Shown: positions 15,215-24,390, counted from the stretch's first letter. The stretch is 38,835 nt of DNA from Proteiniphilum sp. UBA1403 (GCA_002305715.1 DBQD01000073.1:19850-58684), one strand, 5' to 3'. Numbers and translations are program-made. Notes: generated from the letters alone by a model not told the origin.

Positions 15215-15988
15215 ATGAAACAAAAAGGAGTACTGTGCATTTTACTTTTTTCTTTAACAATCGCTCTCTTTGCGCAGGAGGACAAAAAGAATAATTACAC
15301 TTTTCTGCTTACCGGCGCCTCATTTGCATCGCCCCCTAACGGCTGGTTTGAGATAGGCTGTGAGCTTATTGACGCAACTCCAATAAACCGTGCTGTTGGT
15401 GGAGAAGCAATCGCAGATACGGCCAATAGAATGGCTGAAGGAGACCTATACAGTCGGGAAGAACTGGAAGGTTTTGATGCCTTAGTAATCATGCAGGTGC
15501 ATGAAAAGGATGTGTTTGATGAGAGTCAGTTAAAACAAAAATATACCGACTATCAGATACCTTTCGATCGAAGTAACTATGCTGCCGCATTTGACTATGT
15601 GATAAAGCGTTATCTCACAGAGTGCTATAACCTGAAGTTTGATCCCTCCTCAGTATACTACAATACAAGAATGGGTAAACCGGCTGTAGTGGTGTTGTGT
15701 ACCGACTGGCATGATGGTCGGGTAACCTACAATACCTCAGTGCGTAAGCTGGCAGAGAAGTGGGGTTTCCCAGTGGTGGAATTTGACAAGCTGATTGGCT
15801 TTTCCAAGAATTCCCTGCATCCTGTTACAGGTGAACAGGTGAGTCGCATCTTTACTGGAGACAAGCAGGAGATAGATGGTGATACGTTTGGCTGGCATCC
15901 CGATGGAGGGAAGGAGCAATATATCCAACGCCGAATGGGAGCAATTTTTGCAGATACTATGCGGAAGATTTATCCGATAAAGTACTAA
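15215..15988 (+). CDS. Secreted SGNH-hydrolase-like protein (DUF5040-like)
   Basis: The 257-residue product starts with a clear signal peptide (MKQKG, then CILLFSLTIALFAQ) with cleavage probably around FAQ-ED and no lipobox, so it should be exported. The mature part has SGNH-like blocks: LTGASFASPPNGW near the start, with the Ser of GAS as possible nucleophile; NRAVGGEAIADTA as block II with its Gly; and GWHPDGGKEQYIQRRMG near the end, offering the catalytic His. Block III is poorly defined. From memory it resembles DUF5040 proteins of Bacteroides; the substrate is unknown. The Nif3 gene begins 28 bases after it and may be co-transcribed. Confidence 0.6.
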   Translation: MKQKGVLCILLFSLTIALFAQEDKKNNYTFLLTGASFASPPNGWFEIGCELIDATPINRAVGGEAIADTANRMAEGDLYSREELEGFDALVIMQVHEKDVFDESQLKQKYTDYQIPFDRSNYAAAFDYVIKRYLTECYNLKFDPSSVYYNTRMGKPAVVVLCTDWHDGRVTYNTSVRKLAEKWGFPVVEFDKLIGFSKNSLHPVTGEQVSRIFTGDKQEIDGDTFGWHPDGGKEQYIQRRMGAIFADTMRKIYPIKY

Positions 15989-16016
15989 AAGTCATTTTCA
16001 AGTTAACGCTGCTACT

Positions 16017-17111
16017 ATGCGCATCAAAGATATACTTCAAACAATTGAACAACTTGCACCCTTATCACTTCAGGAATCGTACGACAACAGTGGGCTACAG
16101 GTTGGTGACCCCAATCGGGAGGTTAACGGTGTATTAGTATGCATCGATGTCACCGAGAATGTGATCGACGAAGCTATTTCATTGGGGTGTAACCTAATTA
16201 TTGCACACCATCCTATTGCTTTTAGACCCTTTAAATCGCTCACAGGGAAAACATATGTGGAGAGATGTATTATTCAGGCTATCAAGCAGGATATTGCAAT
16301 TTATGCTGCACATACTAATCTCGATAATGCGCAGGGGGGTGTTAATTACAAGTTGGCCGAAATGTTGGAGCTTCAACAAGTAAAGATTTTGCAGCCAAAA
16401 CAGAATGCTCTGTTGAAGTTTGTGACCACCGTACCGGTACAACATGCCGAGAGTGTACGAAATGCCCTATTTAATGCAGGAGGAGGCCACATTGGCAATT
16501 ACGACAGTTGTAGCTATAATTTAACAGGAGAAGGTACCTTCCGGGCACGTGAAGGAGCACACCCGCATGTGGGTGAGATTGACACGCTGCATATTGAGAC
16601 TGAAATACGAATTGAAACAGTAATACCGGCAATGAAAAAAGAGGAGGTTATACGTTCACTGCTTGCAGTTCACCCATATGAAGAACCGGTGTTCGATCTT
16701 TATCCCATTGCTAACGATTGGTCGCAGAGTGGTAGTGGAGTAGTGGGGGTTCTTCCCGAACCAATGCCAGAGCAGGAGTTTCTCTATTGGTTGAAAGATG
16801 TTTTTAATCTTCCTGCCATTCAGCATTCCAAAATTCAGGGCAAGGAGATTCGCGATGTGGCTATCTGCGGAGGCGCTGGTGCATTCCTAATTCCTGATGC
16901 CATAGCATATGGCGCTGATACGTTTATAACTGGTGAAGCAAAGTACAACGACTTTTATGATGTGGAAGGACGCATATTACTCGCGGTAGTAGGTCATTAC
17001 GAGTCAGAAATATGTACAAAAGATATCTTTTTTGACCTGCTTTCGAAAAAATTTTCTACCTTTGCGTTGCATAAATCGGCGTTCGACTCGAATCCGGTGA
17101 AATATCTGTAA
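16017..17111 (+). CDS. Nif3/YbgI-family dinuclear metal protein
   Basis: This 364-residue protein belongs to the widespread Nif3 (YbgI, DUF34) family, which forms ring-shaped hexamers with a two-metal site. Visible metal ligands are H64 and H65 in IIAHHP, D103 in HTNLDNA, and H327/E331 in VGHYESE. The length, about 115 more than YbgI, comes from a central PII/CutA-like domain (about 130-235, containing GAHPHVGE) inserted between the two halves, as in many Gram-positive and Bacteroidetes members. The family has been linked to GTP cyclohydrolase I-like activity and to metal handling, but its role is not settled. The gene is followed by a terminator hairpin and then the zinc-ribbon gene, a neighbour pairing that I recall as common in this phylum. 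Confidence 0.9.
   Translation: MRIKDILQTIEQLAPLSLQESYDNSGLQVGDPNREVNGVLVCIDVTENVIDEAISLGCNLIIAHHPIAFRPFKSLTGKTYVERCIIQAIKQDIAIYAAHTNLDNAQGGVNYKLAEMLELQQVKILQPKQNALLKFVTTVPVQHAESVRNALFNAGGGHIGNYDSCSYNLTGEGTFRAREGAHPHVGEIDTLHIETEIRIETVIPAMKKEEVIRSLLAVHPYEEPVFDLYPIANDWSQSGSGVVGVLPEPMPEQEFLYWLKDVFNLPAIQHSKIQGKEIRDVAICGGAGAFLIPDAIAYGADTFITGEAKYNDFYDVEGRILLAVVGHYESEICTKDIFFDLLSKKFSTFALHKSAFDSNPVKYL
17031..17064 (+). promoter_or_regulatory. Promoter-like TTTG / TACCTTTG inside the end of the Nif3 gene
   Basis: TTTG (17031-17034) and TACCTTTG (17057-17064) are exact matches to the Bacteroidetes -33 and -7 elements with a 22-base spacer, slightly long. It would drive the zinc-ribbon gene from inside the upstream coding region, through a terminator-like hairpin. 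The match may be chance, since it lies in conserved codons. Confidence 0.35.
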
Positions 17112-17150
17112 AAGAAAGCGGTTCGACTTGTTCCCGCAGTTACAGAAAAA

Positions 17151-17196
17151 TGTGGCAACGAAACGATTAGAACGTCGTTTGGTTGCTGCATTTTTT
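17151..17196 (+). terminator. Intrinsic terminator after the Nif3 gene
   Basis: The arm 17151-17166 pairs with 17175-17190 over 15 of 16 positions (two G-U pairs, one G-G mismatch), with an 8-base loop, and is followed by TTTTTT (17191-17196). It separates the Nif3 gene from the zinc-ribbon gene. Confidence 0.7.
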
Positions 17197-17260
17197 GTTA
17201 AATTGGGATTGGTGAAACAATTGAAGAAACGAAATAAACTATTATAAAAATTAGAACATC

Positions 17261-18031
17261 ATGTCAACAAGAAAAAAAACAGTTGAAAAAGAAGTCTCTG
17301 TAGAGGATAAATTGAAATCGCTCTACAAACTGCAGTCTCTCCTCTCAGAAATAGACCGCATTAAGACATTGCGTGGTGAGTTACCCCTGGAGGTTTCGGA
17401 CCTTGACGATGAAATCGCTGGCTTGGGAACACGTGTGAATAACTTTCAACTTGAGTTGAAACAATTGGATGAGAACACCAAGTTGCAAAAAGGTAAGATC
17501 GAAACCAGCAAAGCAAAGATTGAAAAATATACCAAGCAACTTGACAATGTACGCAACAGCAAGGAATATGATCATCTTTCAAAAGAAATTGAGTTTGAAA
17601 ACCTCGAAATTGAACTATCTGAGAAACATATACGGGAGTATACACAGGAGGTTGCTTCAATTAAAGAGCAAATAGAGGCTGCAACTGAACTGCTGAATGA
17701 AAAAACAGCAGACTTGGAGATGAAAAAGAAAGAACTTGATGACATTGTGTCGGAAACAAAAGCACAGGAAGAGAAAATCCGTGAAAAGGCAAAAAAAACA
17801 GAGGTACTAATTGAGCCTCGCCTTCTGGCTGCCTTCAAACGTATCAGAAAGAATGCTCGTAATGGATTGGGTGTAGTTCCCATTCAGCGTGGCGCATGCG
17901 GAGGATGTTTTAACAAGATTCCACCCCAGAAGCAGATGGACATCAAGATGGGAAAGAAAATCATCGTCTGTGAATATTGCGGACGTATCATGATTGACCC
18001 AGAGATGGCAGGAGTTGTAGATACTAAATGA
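17261..18031 (+). CDS. Coiled-coil protein with C-terminal C4 zinc ribbon
   Basis: This 256-residue protein has a long coiled coil (about residues 30-190, full of Glu/Lys heptads such as IEKYTKQLDN and IREYTQEVASIKEQIEAATE) followed by a C4 zinc ribbon: CGGC at 213-216 and CEYC at 237-240. This is the architecture of the zf-RING_7/DUF164-type family (PF02591), related to the FlgN-like and CT398 coiled-coil proteins. Its function is not established; nucleic-acid or export-chaperone roles have been suggested for relatives. It has no signal peptide or membrane segment. A following nqr promoter shows that it is transcribed separately from nqr. Confidence 0.8.
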   Translation: MSTRKKTVEKEVSVEDKLKSLYKLQSLLSEIDRIKTLRGELPLEVSDLDDEIAGLGTRVNNFQLELKQLDENTKLQKGKIETSKAKIEKYTKQLDNVRNSKEYDHLSKEIEFENLEIELSEKHIREYTQEVASIKEQIEAATELLNEKTADLEMKKKELDDIVSETKAQEEKIREKAKKTEVLIEPRLLAAFKRIRKNARNGLGVVPIQRGACGGCFNKIPPQKQMDIKMGKKIIVCEYCGRIMIDPEMAGVVDTK

Positions 18032-18091
18032 TGTATATCCATTAAGATGCTGTTGTTTAATTGTAGATTTTTTTCTTTATTTTCAGTGATT

Positions 18092-18125
18092 TTTTCCATA
18101 AATGCTCGTAAAAAATGTATCTTTG
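18092..18125 (+). promoter_or_regulatory. Promoter of the nqr operon
   Basis: TATCTTTG (18118-18125), followed by CG, is an exact Bacteroidetes -7 element. TTTTCC (18092-18097) lies 20 bases upstream as a plausible -33 element. Transcription would start near 18130, leaving a leader of about 105 bases before nqrA. Confidence 0.65.
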
Positions 18126-18234
18126 CGCTTTTAAAGGAAAATCTTTCCGATACAAATCACAGCAAAACAACAAAATCTTTTATTAATAAAGGGTTTACAG
18201 TAAGATTACAAGCAAGGTAATTTATTATAACTAT

Positions 18235-19581
18235 ATGGCTAATCGAATAAACATTAAGAAAGGCTTGCAAATTCCGTTACTCGGTGAGGCTGAAGAAGTC
18301 ATCAGGGGCACGGTGAAGAGTGAGTTTGTACACATCTGTCCCGAAGATTTTCATGGCATTACACCTAAGTTAGCCGTCAGAGTGAACGATGTTGTCAAAG
18401 CAGGAACAGCTCTTTTCTATGAGAAGAACTATCCCGAATTACGCTTTGCGTCACCTGTAAGCGGTGTAGTTACCGACATTGAACGGGGTGAGAAAAGACG
18501 TATTCTACGCATTGTCATTAAAGCTGACAGCGATATTAACTATGAGGAACAGCAAGTTAAGAAGGTGTCCGCACTTTCGGGAGAAGAGGTGAAGAAATCC
18601 ATCCTCGATGCGGGTATCTGGTTTTTAATCAAACAACGTCCATATGACGTGGTGGCAGTGCCGGATAAACAACCTCGCGATATTTTCGTGACAGGTTTTG
18701 ATTCGGCTCCATTGGCGCCTTCAACAGATTTTCTACTAAAAGATAAGGAAGCTGATCTGCAAGCCGGACTCGATGCGCTGGCAAAACTTACTTCCGGTAA
18801 GGTCTACCTGTCTATCAACAGCAACACAAAGCTCAAGGGGCTACGTGAAGCAAAGAATGTGGTCATAACCGAATTCAACGGTCCACATCCTGCCGGAAAC
18901 GTAGGAGTACAAATTAATCACATCAAGCCAGTAAACAGGGGAGAGGTAGTTTGGACACTCAATGCTACAGATGTAGCCATCATTGGCCGTCTTTTCAATA
19001 AGGGAATTGTCGACCTAACACGTACAGTAGCTCTCACAGGATCGGAAGTAAAACAGACTGGTTTTTACCACATGGTTATAGGTACCGAACTAAAGTCGAT
19101 CTTTGAAAAAAACGTAACAGAGGGAATCTCATTGCGCTATATCAGTGGCAACCCTCTCACCGGACGTAAGATTGATGCCAACGGTGTCCTTCGCGCATAT
19201 GATAAGCAAGTAACAGTGATTCCCGAAGGTGATGATGTACACGAAGCTTTTGGTTGGGCATCGCTTTCGCCAAAGCGTTATAGCGCTGGTGGCACTTATT
19301 TGCCTTTTAAAAAGAAATTTCGTCTCGATGCAAGACTATTGGGTGGACCTCGTGCCATCATTGTTTCCAACGAATACGACAAGGTTTTCCCGATGGATAT
19401 CTTTCCCGAACAGTTGATCAAATCCATTATCGCTTTTAATATCGATAAAATGGAGCAGCTGGGTATTTATGAGGTGGCTCCCGAAGACTTTGCACTTTGC
19501 GAATTCGTAGACACCTCAAAGTTGGAACTGCAACGTATTGTGCGTACAGGTCTTGACCTGCTTCGAAAGGAGATGGAATAA
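18235..19581 (+). CDS. nqrA: Na+-translocating NADH:quinone reductase subunit A
   Basis: NqrA is the soluble cytoplasmic subunit of the Na+-NQR complex and is near the quinone site. The 448-residue product has the usual length and starts IKKGLQIPLLGEAEEVI. Recognisable stretches are HICPEDFHGITPKLAVRVND, FASPVSGVVTDIERGEKRR (an RnfC-like hammerhead/barrel region), and FNGPHPAGNVGVQINHIKP. It lacks the two [4Fe-4S] ferredoxin motifs of RnfC, which separates it from the Rnf complex. It is first in a six-gene operon in canonical order. Confidence 0.96.
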   Translation: MANRINIKKGLQIPLLGEAEEVIRGTVKSEFVHICPEDFHGITPKLAVRVNDVVKAGTALFYEKNYPELRFASPVSGVVTDIERGEKRRILRIVIKADSDINYEEQQVKKVSALSGEEVKKSILDAGIWFLIKQRPYDVVAVPDKQPRDIFVTGFDSAPLAPSTDFLLKDKEADLQAGLDALAKLTSGKVYLSINSNTKLKGLREAKNVVITEFNGPHPAGNVGVQINHIKPVNRGEVVWTLNATDVAIIGRLFNKGIVDLTRTVALTGSEVKQTGFYHMVIGTELKSIFEKNVTEGISLRYISGNPLTGRKIDANGVLRAYDKQVTVIPEGDDVHEAFGWASLSPKRYSAGGTYLPFKKKFRLDARLLGGPRAIIVSNEYDKVFPMDIFPEQLIKSIIAFNIDKMEQLGIYEVAPEDFALCEFVDTSKLELQRIVRTGLDLLRKEME

Positions 19582-19627
19582 GCGAATTAGCAGTATTGAA
19601 TAAATAACATTACTAAAACAGAACACT

Positions 19628-20836
19628 TTGAAAGCGTTAAGAAAATATCTTGATAAGATAAGACCGAATTTCGAGGAGGGCGGTAAACTGCATTGGCTTT
19701 ATTCTACATACGATGCAATTGAAACTTTCCTTTTTGTGCCCAACAGTACATCGAGATCGGGTGTGCATATTCATGACGCACGCGACTCGAAGCGCACAAT
19801 GACCATCGTGATCTTTGCCCTGATACCGGCATTGCTGGTGGGTATGTATAGCGTGGGAATGCAACATTATTTGGCCATTGGACAGGAAGCATCACTTCTT
19901 ACGAAGTTTATTTACGGTTTCTTGGCTGTACTTCCACAAATTGTGGTATCCTATGTAGTGGGATTGGGTATTGAATTTATAATTGCCCAAATTAGAAAGG
20001 AAGAGGTAGCAGAAGGATTCCTGGTAACGGGTATTCTCATTCCTATGATTGTACCGGTGGATACACCGCTCTGGATGATAGCTGTGGCTACCGCTTTTGC
20101 TGTTATTTTTGCCAAAGAAGTATTTGGTGGTACCGGTTACAATATCTTCAATGTGGCACTTATCACACGTGCTTTCCTATTCTTTTCGTATCCCTCGAAG
20201 ATGTCGGGCGACCAAGTGTGGGTACGTACTGCTGATACCTTTGGTATGGGTAAAGGAAGCGTTGTGGATGGTTTCTCAGGAGCAACACCGCTTGGACAGA
20301 TTGCTGTTTCTGATGTAAGTAACTTCAGTGAATTTAGTTTCCGTAGCATTACCGGTCAGTCGTTAACAATGAGCGATATGTTCTTTGGATTCATCCCTGG
20401 CTCTGTGGGAGAAGTTTCTACATTTGCAATTTTATTAGGCGCTCTCTTGTTGATTATCACTGGGGTAGGAAGCTGGAAAACAATTCTCTCTGTATTTCTG
20501 GGTGGTGCTGTTGCCGTTTTACTTGTAAATCAGTTTGCACAAAATACCATCATGGGAATGCCAATGCAGTATCATTTCCTATTGGGTGGGTTTGCATTTG
20601 GTGCTGTATTTATGGCTACTGACCCTGTAACATCGGCACGTACCGAAAAAGGTAAATGGATTTATGGTTTCTTGATTGGTCTGCTGGCGATAACTATCCG
20701 TGTGTTCAACCCGGGTTATCCTGAAGGAATGATGCTTGCAATTCTATTTATGAATGCATTTGCACCGCTCATCGACTTCTATGTGATTGACGCTAACATC
20801 AAACGACGCCTGAAAAGAGCTACTACTGCTAAATAA
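19628..20836 (+). CDS. nqrB: Na+-translocating NADH:quinone reductase subunit B (TTG start)
   Basis: NqrB is a membrane subunit with about ten helices, related to RnfD. The start is TTG, giving MKALRKYLDKIRPNFEEGGK, which matches the family N-terminus; the next in-frame ATG would delete about 57 residues. The covalent FMN site is at DGFSGATPLG with Thr220 the expected modified residue. Riboflavin is also bound by this subunit in Vibrio. In relatives the Na+ path crosses this subunit. The length (402) is normal. It starts 46 bases after nqrA. Confidence 0.95.
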   Translation: MKALRKYLDKIRPNFEEGGKLHWLYSTYDAIETFLFVPNSTSRSGVHIHDARDSKRTMTIVIFALIPALLVGMYSVGMQHYLAIGQEASLLTKFIYGFLAVLPQIVVSYVVGLGIEFIIAQIRKEEVAEGFLVTGILIPMIVPVDTPLWMIAVATAFAVIFAKEVFGGTGYNIFNVALITRAFLFFSYPSKMSGDQVWVRTADTFGMGKGSVVDGFSGATPLGQIAVSDVSNFSEFSFRSITGQSLTMSDMFFGFIPGSVGEVSTFAILLGALLLIITGVGSWKTILSVFLGGAVAVLLVNQFAQNTIMGMPMQYHFLLGGFAFGAVFMATDPVTSARTEKGKWIYGFLIGLLAITIRVFNPGYPEGMMLAILFMNAFAPLIDFYVIDANIKRRLKRATTAK

Positions 20837-20907
20837 GGTATGCATGAAGGTAGAAAATTGACAGAGAGCGATCAAATTGAAAAGTAAATTTGGATAACAA
20901 TACAATT

Positions 20908-21618
20908 ATGAATAGAGAAAACAGTGGATACACAATCATATATGCATCCGTAATGGTGATTATTGTTGCGCTGGGATTGGCTTTCACACATCAGGTGCTA
21001 AGCGAAAAACAGACCGCCAACGTAAATATTGACAAGATGCAACAGATATTGCGTTCGCTTAATATCAATGCGAAAGCAAGTGAAGCACAGAGCCAGTACG
21101 ATGCACTGGTGAAGAATGCATATCTGGTGAATATTGAAGGATTAAAAATTGAAGGCACAGAAGGAACCACCCCCAACGATCCAGCTTTCTCCACAGAACT
21201 AGGTAGTGAGGGTGCTGTTGGGCTGCCGGTATACGAAGCAGAGGTTGACGGTAAAGCAATTTATATTCTTCCCATGCGTGGTGCAGGTTTATGGGGGCCT
21301 ATTTGGGGTTATCTAGCCGTAGAAGGCGATGGTAGTACTATTTACGGATCGGAATTTGGCCATGCTGGTGAAACACCGGGGCTGGGTGCCGAAATTGTTA
21401 CACCTCCCTTTCGGGCTCAGTTTAATGGCAAGCAACTCTTTAAAGGAGGAGAATTCAAATCAATTGCTGTTGTTAAACCTGGTAAATCGGTTGCCGACCG
21501 TGATTATGTAGATGGAATCTCCGGAGGAACCATAACTAGTCAGGGAGTTGACAAAATGTTGCACAACAGTGTAGGAGAGTACAAAAGTTTTTTGATGAAC
21601 TTACAGGCTGCCCAATAG
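20908..21618 (+). CDS. nqrC: Na+-translocating NADH:quinone reductase subunit C
   Basis: NqrC (236 residues from this start) has one N-terminal membrane helix (about 9-30, YTIIYASVMVIIVALGLAF) and a periplasmic FMN domain. The FMN-binding motif is SGGT at 205-208 in DGISGGTITSQG, with Thr208 the likely attachment residue; Ala is more common at the third place. The reading frame could extend six codons upstream to a TTG at 20890, but the ATG at 20908 (MNRENSGYTIIY) fits the family better. The electron path in Vibrio NQR is FAD and 2Fe-2S in F, then the D/E iron site, FMN in C, FMN in B, riboflavin, quinone. Confidence 0.95.
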   Translation: MNRENSGYTIIYASVMVIIVALGLAFTHQVLSEKQTANVNIDKMQQILRSLNINAKASEAQSQYDALVKNAYLVNIEGLKIEGTEGTTPNDPAFSTELGSEGAVGLPVYEAEVDGKAIYILPMRGAGLWGPIWGYLAVEGDGSTIYGSEFGHAGETPGLGAEIVTPPFRAQFNGKQLFKGGEFKSIAVVKPGKSVADRDYVDGISGGTITSQGVDKMLHNSVGEYKSFLMNLQAAQ

Positions 21619-21645
21619 GGACAGACGCTATAAAATAAGACGAAT

Positions 21646-22278
21646 ATGGCTTTATCAAGTAAAACAAAAGCGGTTTTGTTGGGACCGCTGAATAAAAATA
21701 ACCCCATCATTGTGCAGGTACTTGGTATCTGCTCGGCTCTGGCGGTGACTTCCAAGTTAGAACCTTCGCTGGTGATGGCTATCTCAGTTACAATCGTGGT
21801 AGCATTTGCAAATGTTATCATTTCATTGCTGCGTAAGACTATACCTAACCGCATTCGTATCATTGTACAGCTTGTTGTAGCCGCTGCATTGGTAACCATT
21901 GTGAGTGAAGTGTTGAAAGCTTTTGCATACGACGTGAACAAACAGCTATCGGTATTCGTGGGGCTGATTGTGACAAACTGTATTTTGATGGGACGTCTTG
22001 AAGCATTTGCTTTGGGTAATGGTCCTTGGCCTTCGTTCCTTGATGGAATTGGCAACGGTTTGGGATATGGATGGATACTTGTAGTTGTAGGGTTCTTCCG
22101 TGAGCTGCTAGGATCAGGTACGCTGATGGGTTATAAGGTTATCCCACAAGCATTGTATGATGCAGGTTACGAAAACAATGGTCTGATGATGCTTGCACCA
22201 ATGGCAATCCTGGTTGTAGCTGTAATCATATGGGTACATCGAGCAAAGAACAAAGAACTGCAGGAAGAAACCAATTAA
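21646..22278 (+). CDS. nqrD: Na+-translocating NADH:quinone reductase subunit D
   Basis: NqrD is a 210-residue protein with six membrane helices, homologous to NqrE in inverted topology. It carries C29 (GICSAL) and C112 (TNCILMGR). In Vibrio NqrD the Cys at the same two positions provide half of the ligands of an iron or iron-sulfur centre inside the membrane at the D/E interface. Other family parts are EAFALGNGPWPSFLDGIGNG and GYGWILVVVGFFRELLGSG. The gene lies between nqrC and nqrE. Confidence 0.96.
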   Translation: MALSSKTKAVLLGPLNKNNPIIVQVLGICSALAVTSKLEPSLVMAISVTIVVAFANVIISLLRKTIPNRIRIIVQLVVAAALVTIVSEVLKAFAYDVNKQLSVFVGLIVTNCILMGRLEAFALGNGPWPSFLDGIGNGLGYGWILVVVGFFRELLGSGTLMGYKVIPQALYDAGYENNGLMMLAPMAILVVAVIIWVHRAKNKELQEETN

Positions 22279-22302
22279 TAATCGAAATAATATCAATGAT
22301 AT

Positions 22303-22917
22303 ATGGATGCAATTAGTCTGATTGTACGATCGATTTTTGTCGATAACATGATTTTCGCATACTTCCTGGGAATGTGTTCTTTTTTGGCAGTATCGAAGAA
22401 TGTGAAAACAGCTTTAGGCCTTGGCATTGCCGTCACTTTCGTGTTGGTACTTACGTTGCCTATCAATTATTTGCTTGAAAATTATGTGCTCAAAGCAGGT
22501 GCACTTGCCTGGTTGGGAGAACAATATGCCACGGTTGACTTAAGCGTATTCAGCTTGCTAATCTTTATTGCTGTGATTGCTTCATTCACACAACTTGTGG
22601 AAATGGTTATTGAGCGTTTTAGCCCGGCTCTTTATGCTTCTCTGGGTATTTTCCTTCCGTTGATAGCTGTGAACTGTGCTATTTTAGGTGGTTCGTTGTT
22701 TATGCAACAACGTGAGTTTCCCAACATTGGTATGGCCACAGCATATAGCTTTGGATCGGGAATCGGATGGATGTTAGCTATCGTGGGTATGGCTGCCATT
22801 CGTGAGAAGTTGGAGTATTCTCATGTGCCAAAACCATTGAAGGGATTGGGTATCACCTTTATCATTACAGCATTGATGGCTCTTGGATTTATGAGTTTTT
22901 CAGGAATAAACATTTAA
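22303..22917 (+). CDS. nqrE: Na+-translocating NADH:quinone reductase subunit E
   Basis: NqrE is 204 residues with six membrane helices. C25 (FLGMCSFLAV) and C125 (AVNCAILGG) match the Cys that complete the intramembrane iron site with NqrD. It ends MSFSGINI. The conserved EMVIERFSPALYASLGIFLP stretch is visible. It starts 24 bases after nqrD and is followed by nqrF. Confidence 0.96.
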   Translation: MDAISLIVRSIFVDNMIFAYFLGMCSFLAVSKNVKTALGLGIAVTFVLVLTLPINYLLENYVLKAGALAWLGEQYATVDLSVFSLLIFIAVIASFTQLVEMVIERFSPALYASLGIFLPLIAVNCAILGGSLFMQQREFPNIGMATAYSFGSGIGWMLAIVGMAAIREKLEYSHVPKPLKGLGITFIITALMALGFMSFSGINI

Positions 22918-22960
22918 CCCGAACATTAACAACCTATATAAATAAATTAAATACATAGAT

Positions 22961-24235
22961 ATGAGTGTATTATTGAGTGCGGGCGGACTAACGATATGGA
23001 CAAGTGTGATTGTCTTTCTGCTGATTATTCTTATCTTGGTTGTTGTCATTTTGATCGCCAAGGCAAAACTTATGCCATCGGGCAACGTAAAAATTACCGT
23101 AAATAACGATAAAGAGCTGGAAGTGCCGATGGGAAGTACCCTGTTGAACACACTTCAATCGCAAGAAATCTTTCTATCTTCGGCTTGCGGGGGTGGAGGA
23201 ACCTGCGGTCAATGCCGTTGCCGTGTTGAAGAAGGTGGTGGAGAAATACTCCCAACAGAAAAAGGACATTTCAGCCGCAAAGAGCAATTGAATAACTGGC
23301 GCCTTAGTTGTCAGGTAAAGGTAAAAGAAAACATGTCGATAGTTGTTCCCGATGAAGTGTTTGGGATCAAGGAGTGGGAATGCGAAGTGATTTCAAACCA
23401 CAATGTGGCTTCTTTCATTAAGGAATTCGTGGTAAAGCTGCCCGAAGGTGAGAAGATCGACTTTAAGCCAGGTTCGTATAGCCAGATCAGGGTTCCTAAA
23501 TACGATGCGATTAAATATTCCGATTTTATCATCGACGATATTTACAAACCTGAGTGGGATAAATTTAAATTGTGGGATCTGGTAGCCAAGAACGAAGAGG
23601 ATACTGTTCGTGCATATTCTATGGCCAACTATCCTGCTGAAGGAAACATCATCACGCTGAATGTTCGTGTTGCAACTCCTCCATTCGATAGAGAAAAGGG
23701 TGGTTGGATGAATGTGAACCCGGGTATAGTTTCTTCATATATCTTTAACCTGAAACCAGGTGATAAGGTCTTGATGTCGGGCCCTTATGGCGATTTCCAT
23801 CCTATTCTCGACAGCAAAAGAGAAATGCTTTGGGTTGGTGGTGGAGCTGGTATGGCACCTTTACGTTCGCAAATTATGCACATGACCAAGACATTGAAGA
23901 CTACCGATCGTAAGATGAGCTTCTTCTATGGTGCAAGAGCCTTGGTTGAAGCATTCTATCTGGAAGATTTCTATGAACTTGAAAGAGAGTTCCCGAACTT
24001 TAGCTTCCATCTTGCATTAGACCGTCCGGATCCAGCTGCCGATGCTGCCGGTGTAAAATACACCCCAGGATTTGTACATCAGGTAATCCATGATACCTAT
24101 TTGAAAGATCATGAAGCGCCTGAAGATATCGAATACTATATGTGCGGTCCTGGTCCAATGGCAAGTGCTGTACAGCGCATGCTTGATGATTTGGGTGTTC
24201 CAAGAGAAATGATCATGTTCGACGACTTCGGATAG
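22961..24235 (+). CDS. nqrF: Na+-translocating NADH:quinone reductase subunit F
   Basis: NqrF is the electron entry subunit. The 424-residue product has one N-terminal membrane helix (about 13-33), a plant-type [2Fe-2S] domain with C76, C82, C85 and C117 (SACGGGGTCGQCRC and LSCQV), then an FAD domain (RAYSMANYP) and an NAD-binding domain (WVGGGAGMAPLRSQ, YMCGPGPMASAV). The final FDDFG is the conserved C-terminus. It is the last gene of the operon; a strong terminator follows. Confidence 0.97.
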   Translation: MSVLLSAGGLTIWTSVIVFLLIILILVVVILIAKAKLMPSGNVKITVNNDKELEVPMGSTLLNTLQSQEIFLSSACGGGGTCGQCRCRVEEGGGEILPTEKGHFSRKEQLNNWRLSCQVKVKENMSIVVPDEVFGIKEWECEVISNHNVASFIKEFVVKLPEGEKIDFKPGSYSQIRVPKYDAIKYSDFIIDDIYKPEWDKFKLWDLVAKNEEDTVRAYSMANYPAEGNIITLNVRVATPPFDREKGGWMNVNPGIVSSYIFNLKPGDKVLMSGPYGDFHPILDSKREMLWVGGGAGMAPLRSQIMHMTKTLKTTDRKMSFFYGARALVEAFYLEDFYELEREFPNFSFHLALDRPDPAADAAGVKYTPGFVHQVIHDTYLKDHEAPEDIEYYMCGPGPMASAVQRMLDDLGVPREMIMFDDFG

Positions 24236-24288
24236 TAAACAGACGACCTTGAGTGGTCAATAATCAACAATATTTTATCAAATTCTTT

Positions 24289-24322
24289 AAACGGTTCTCT
24301 CTTTTTGAGGGGGCCGTTTTTT
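24289..24322 (+). terminator. Intrinsic terminator of the nqr operon
   Basis: AAACGG (24289-24294) pairs with CCGTTT (24314-24319), and the stem continues inwards TTCTCTC/GAGGGGG with G-U pairs, leaving a loop of Ts. The descending arm ends in a T-run (24317-24322). Confidence 0.8.
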
Positions 24323-24390
24323 GTTGATTTTCTTTTCGACTTTTTCCTTTTCTTAAAAGTAATTGCCCTATTGCTGGTTTTTAAGTTTGT

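Noticed and set aside
17075..17100. A tRNA T-arm-like string (GTTCGACTCGAATCC) near the end of the Nif3 gene.
   Set aside because: It encodes the conserved SAFDSNPV end of Nif3-family proteins, and no tRNA cloverleaf surrounds it.
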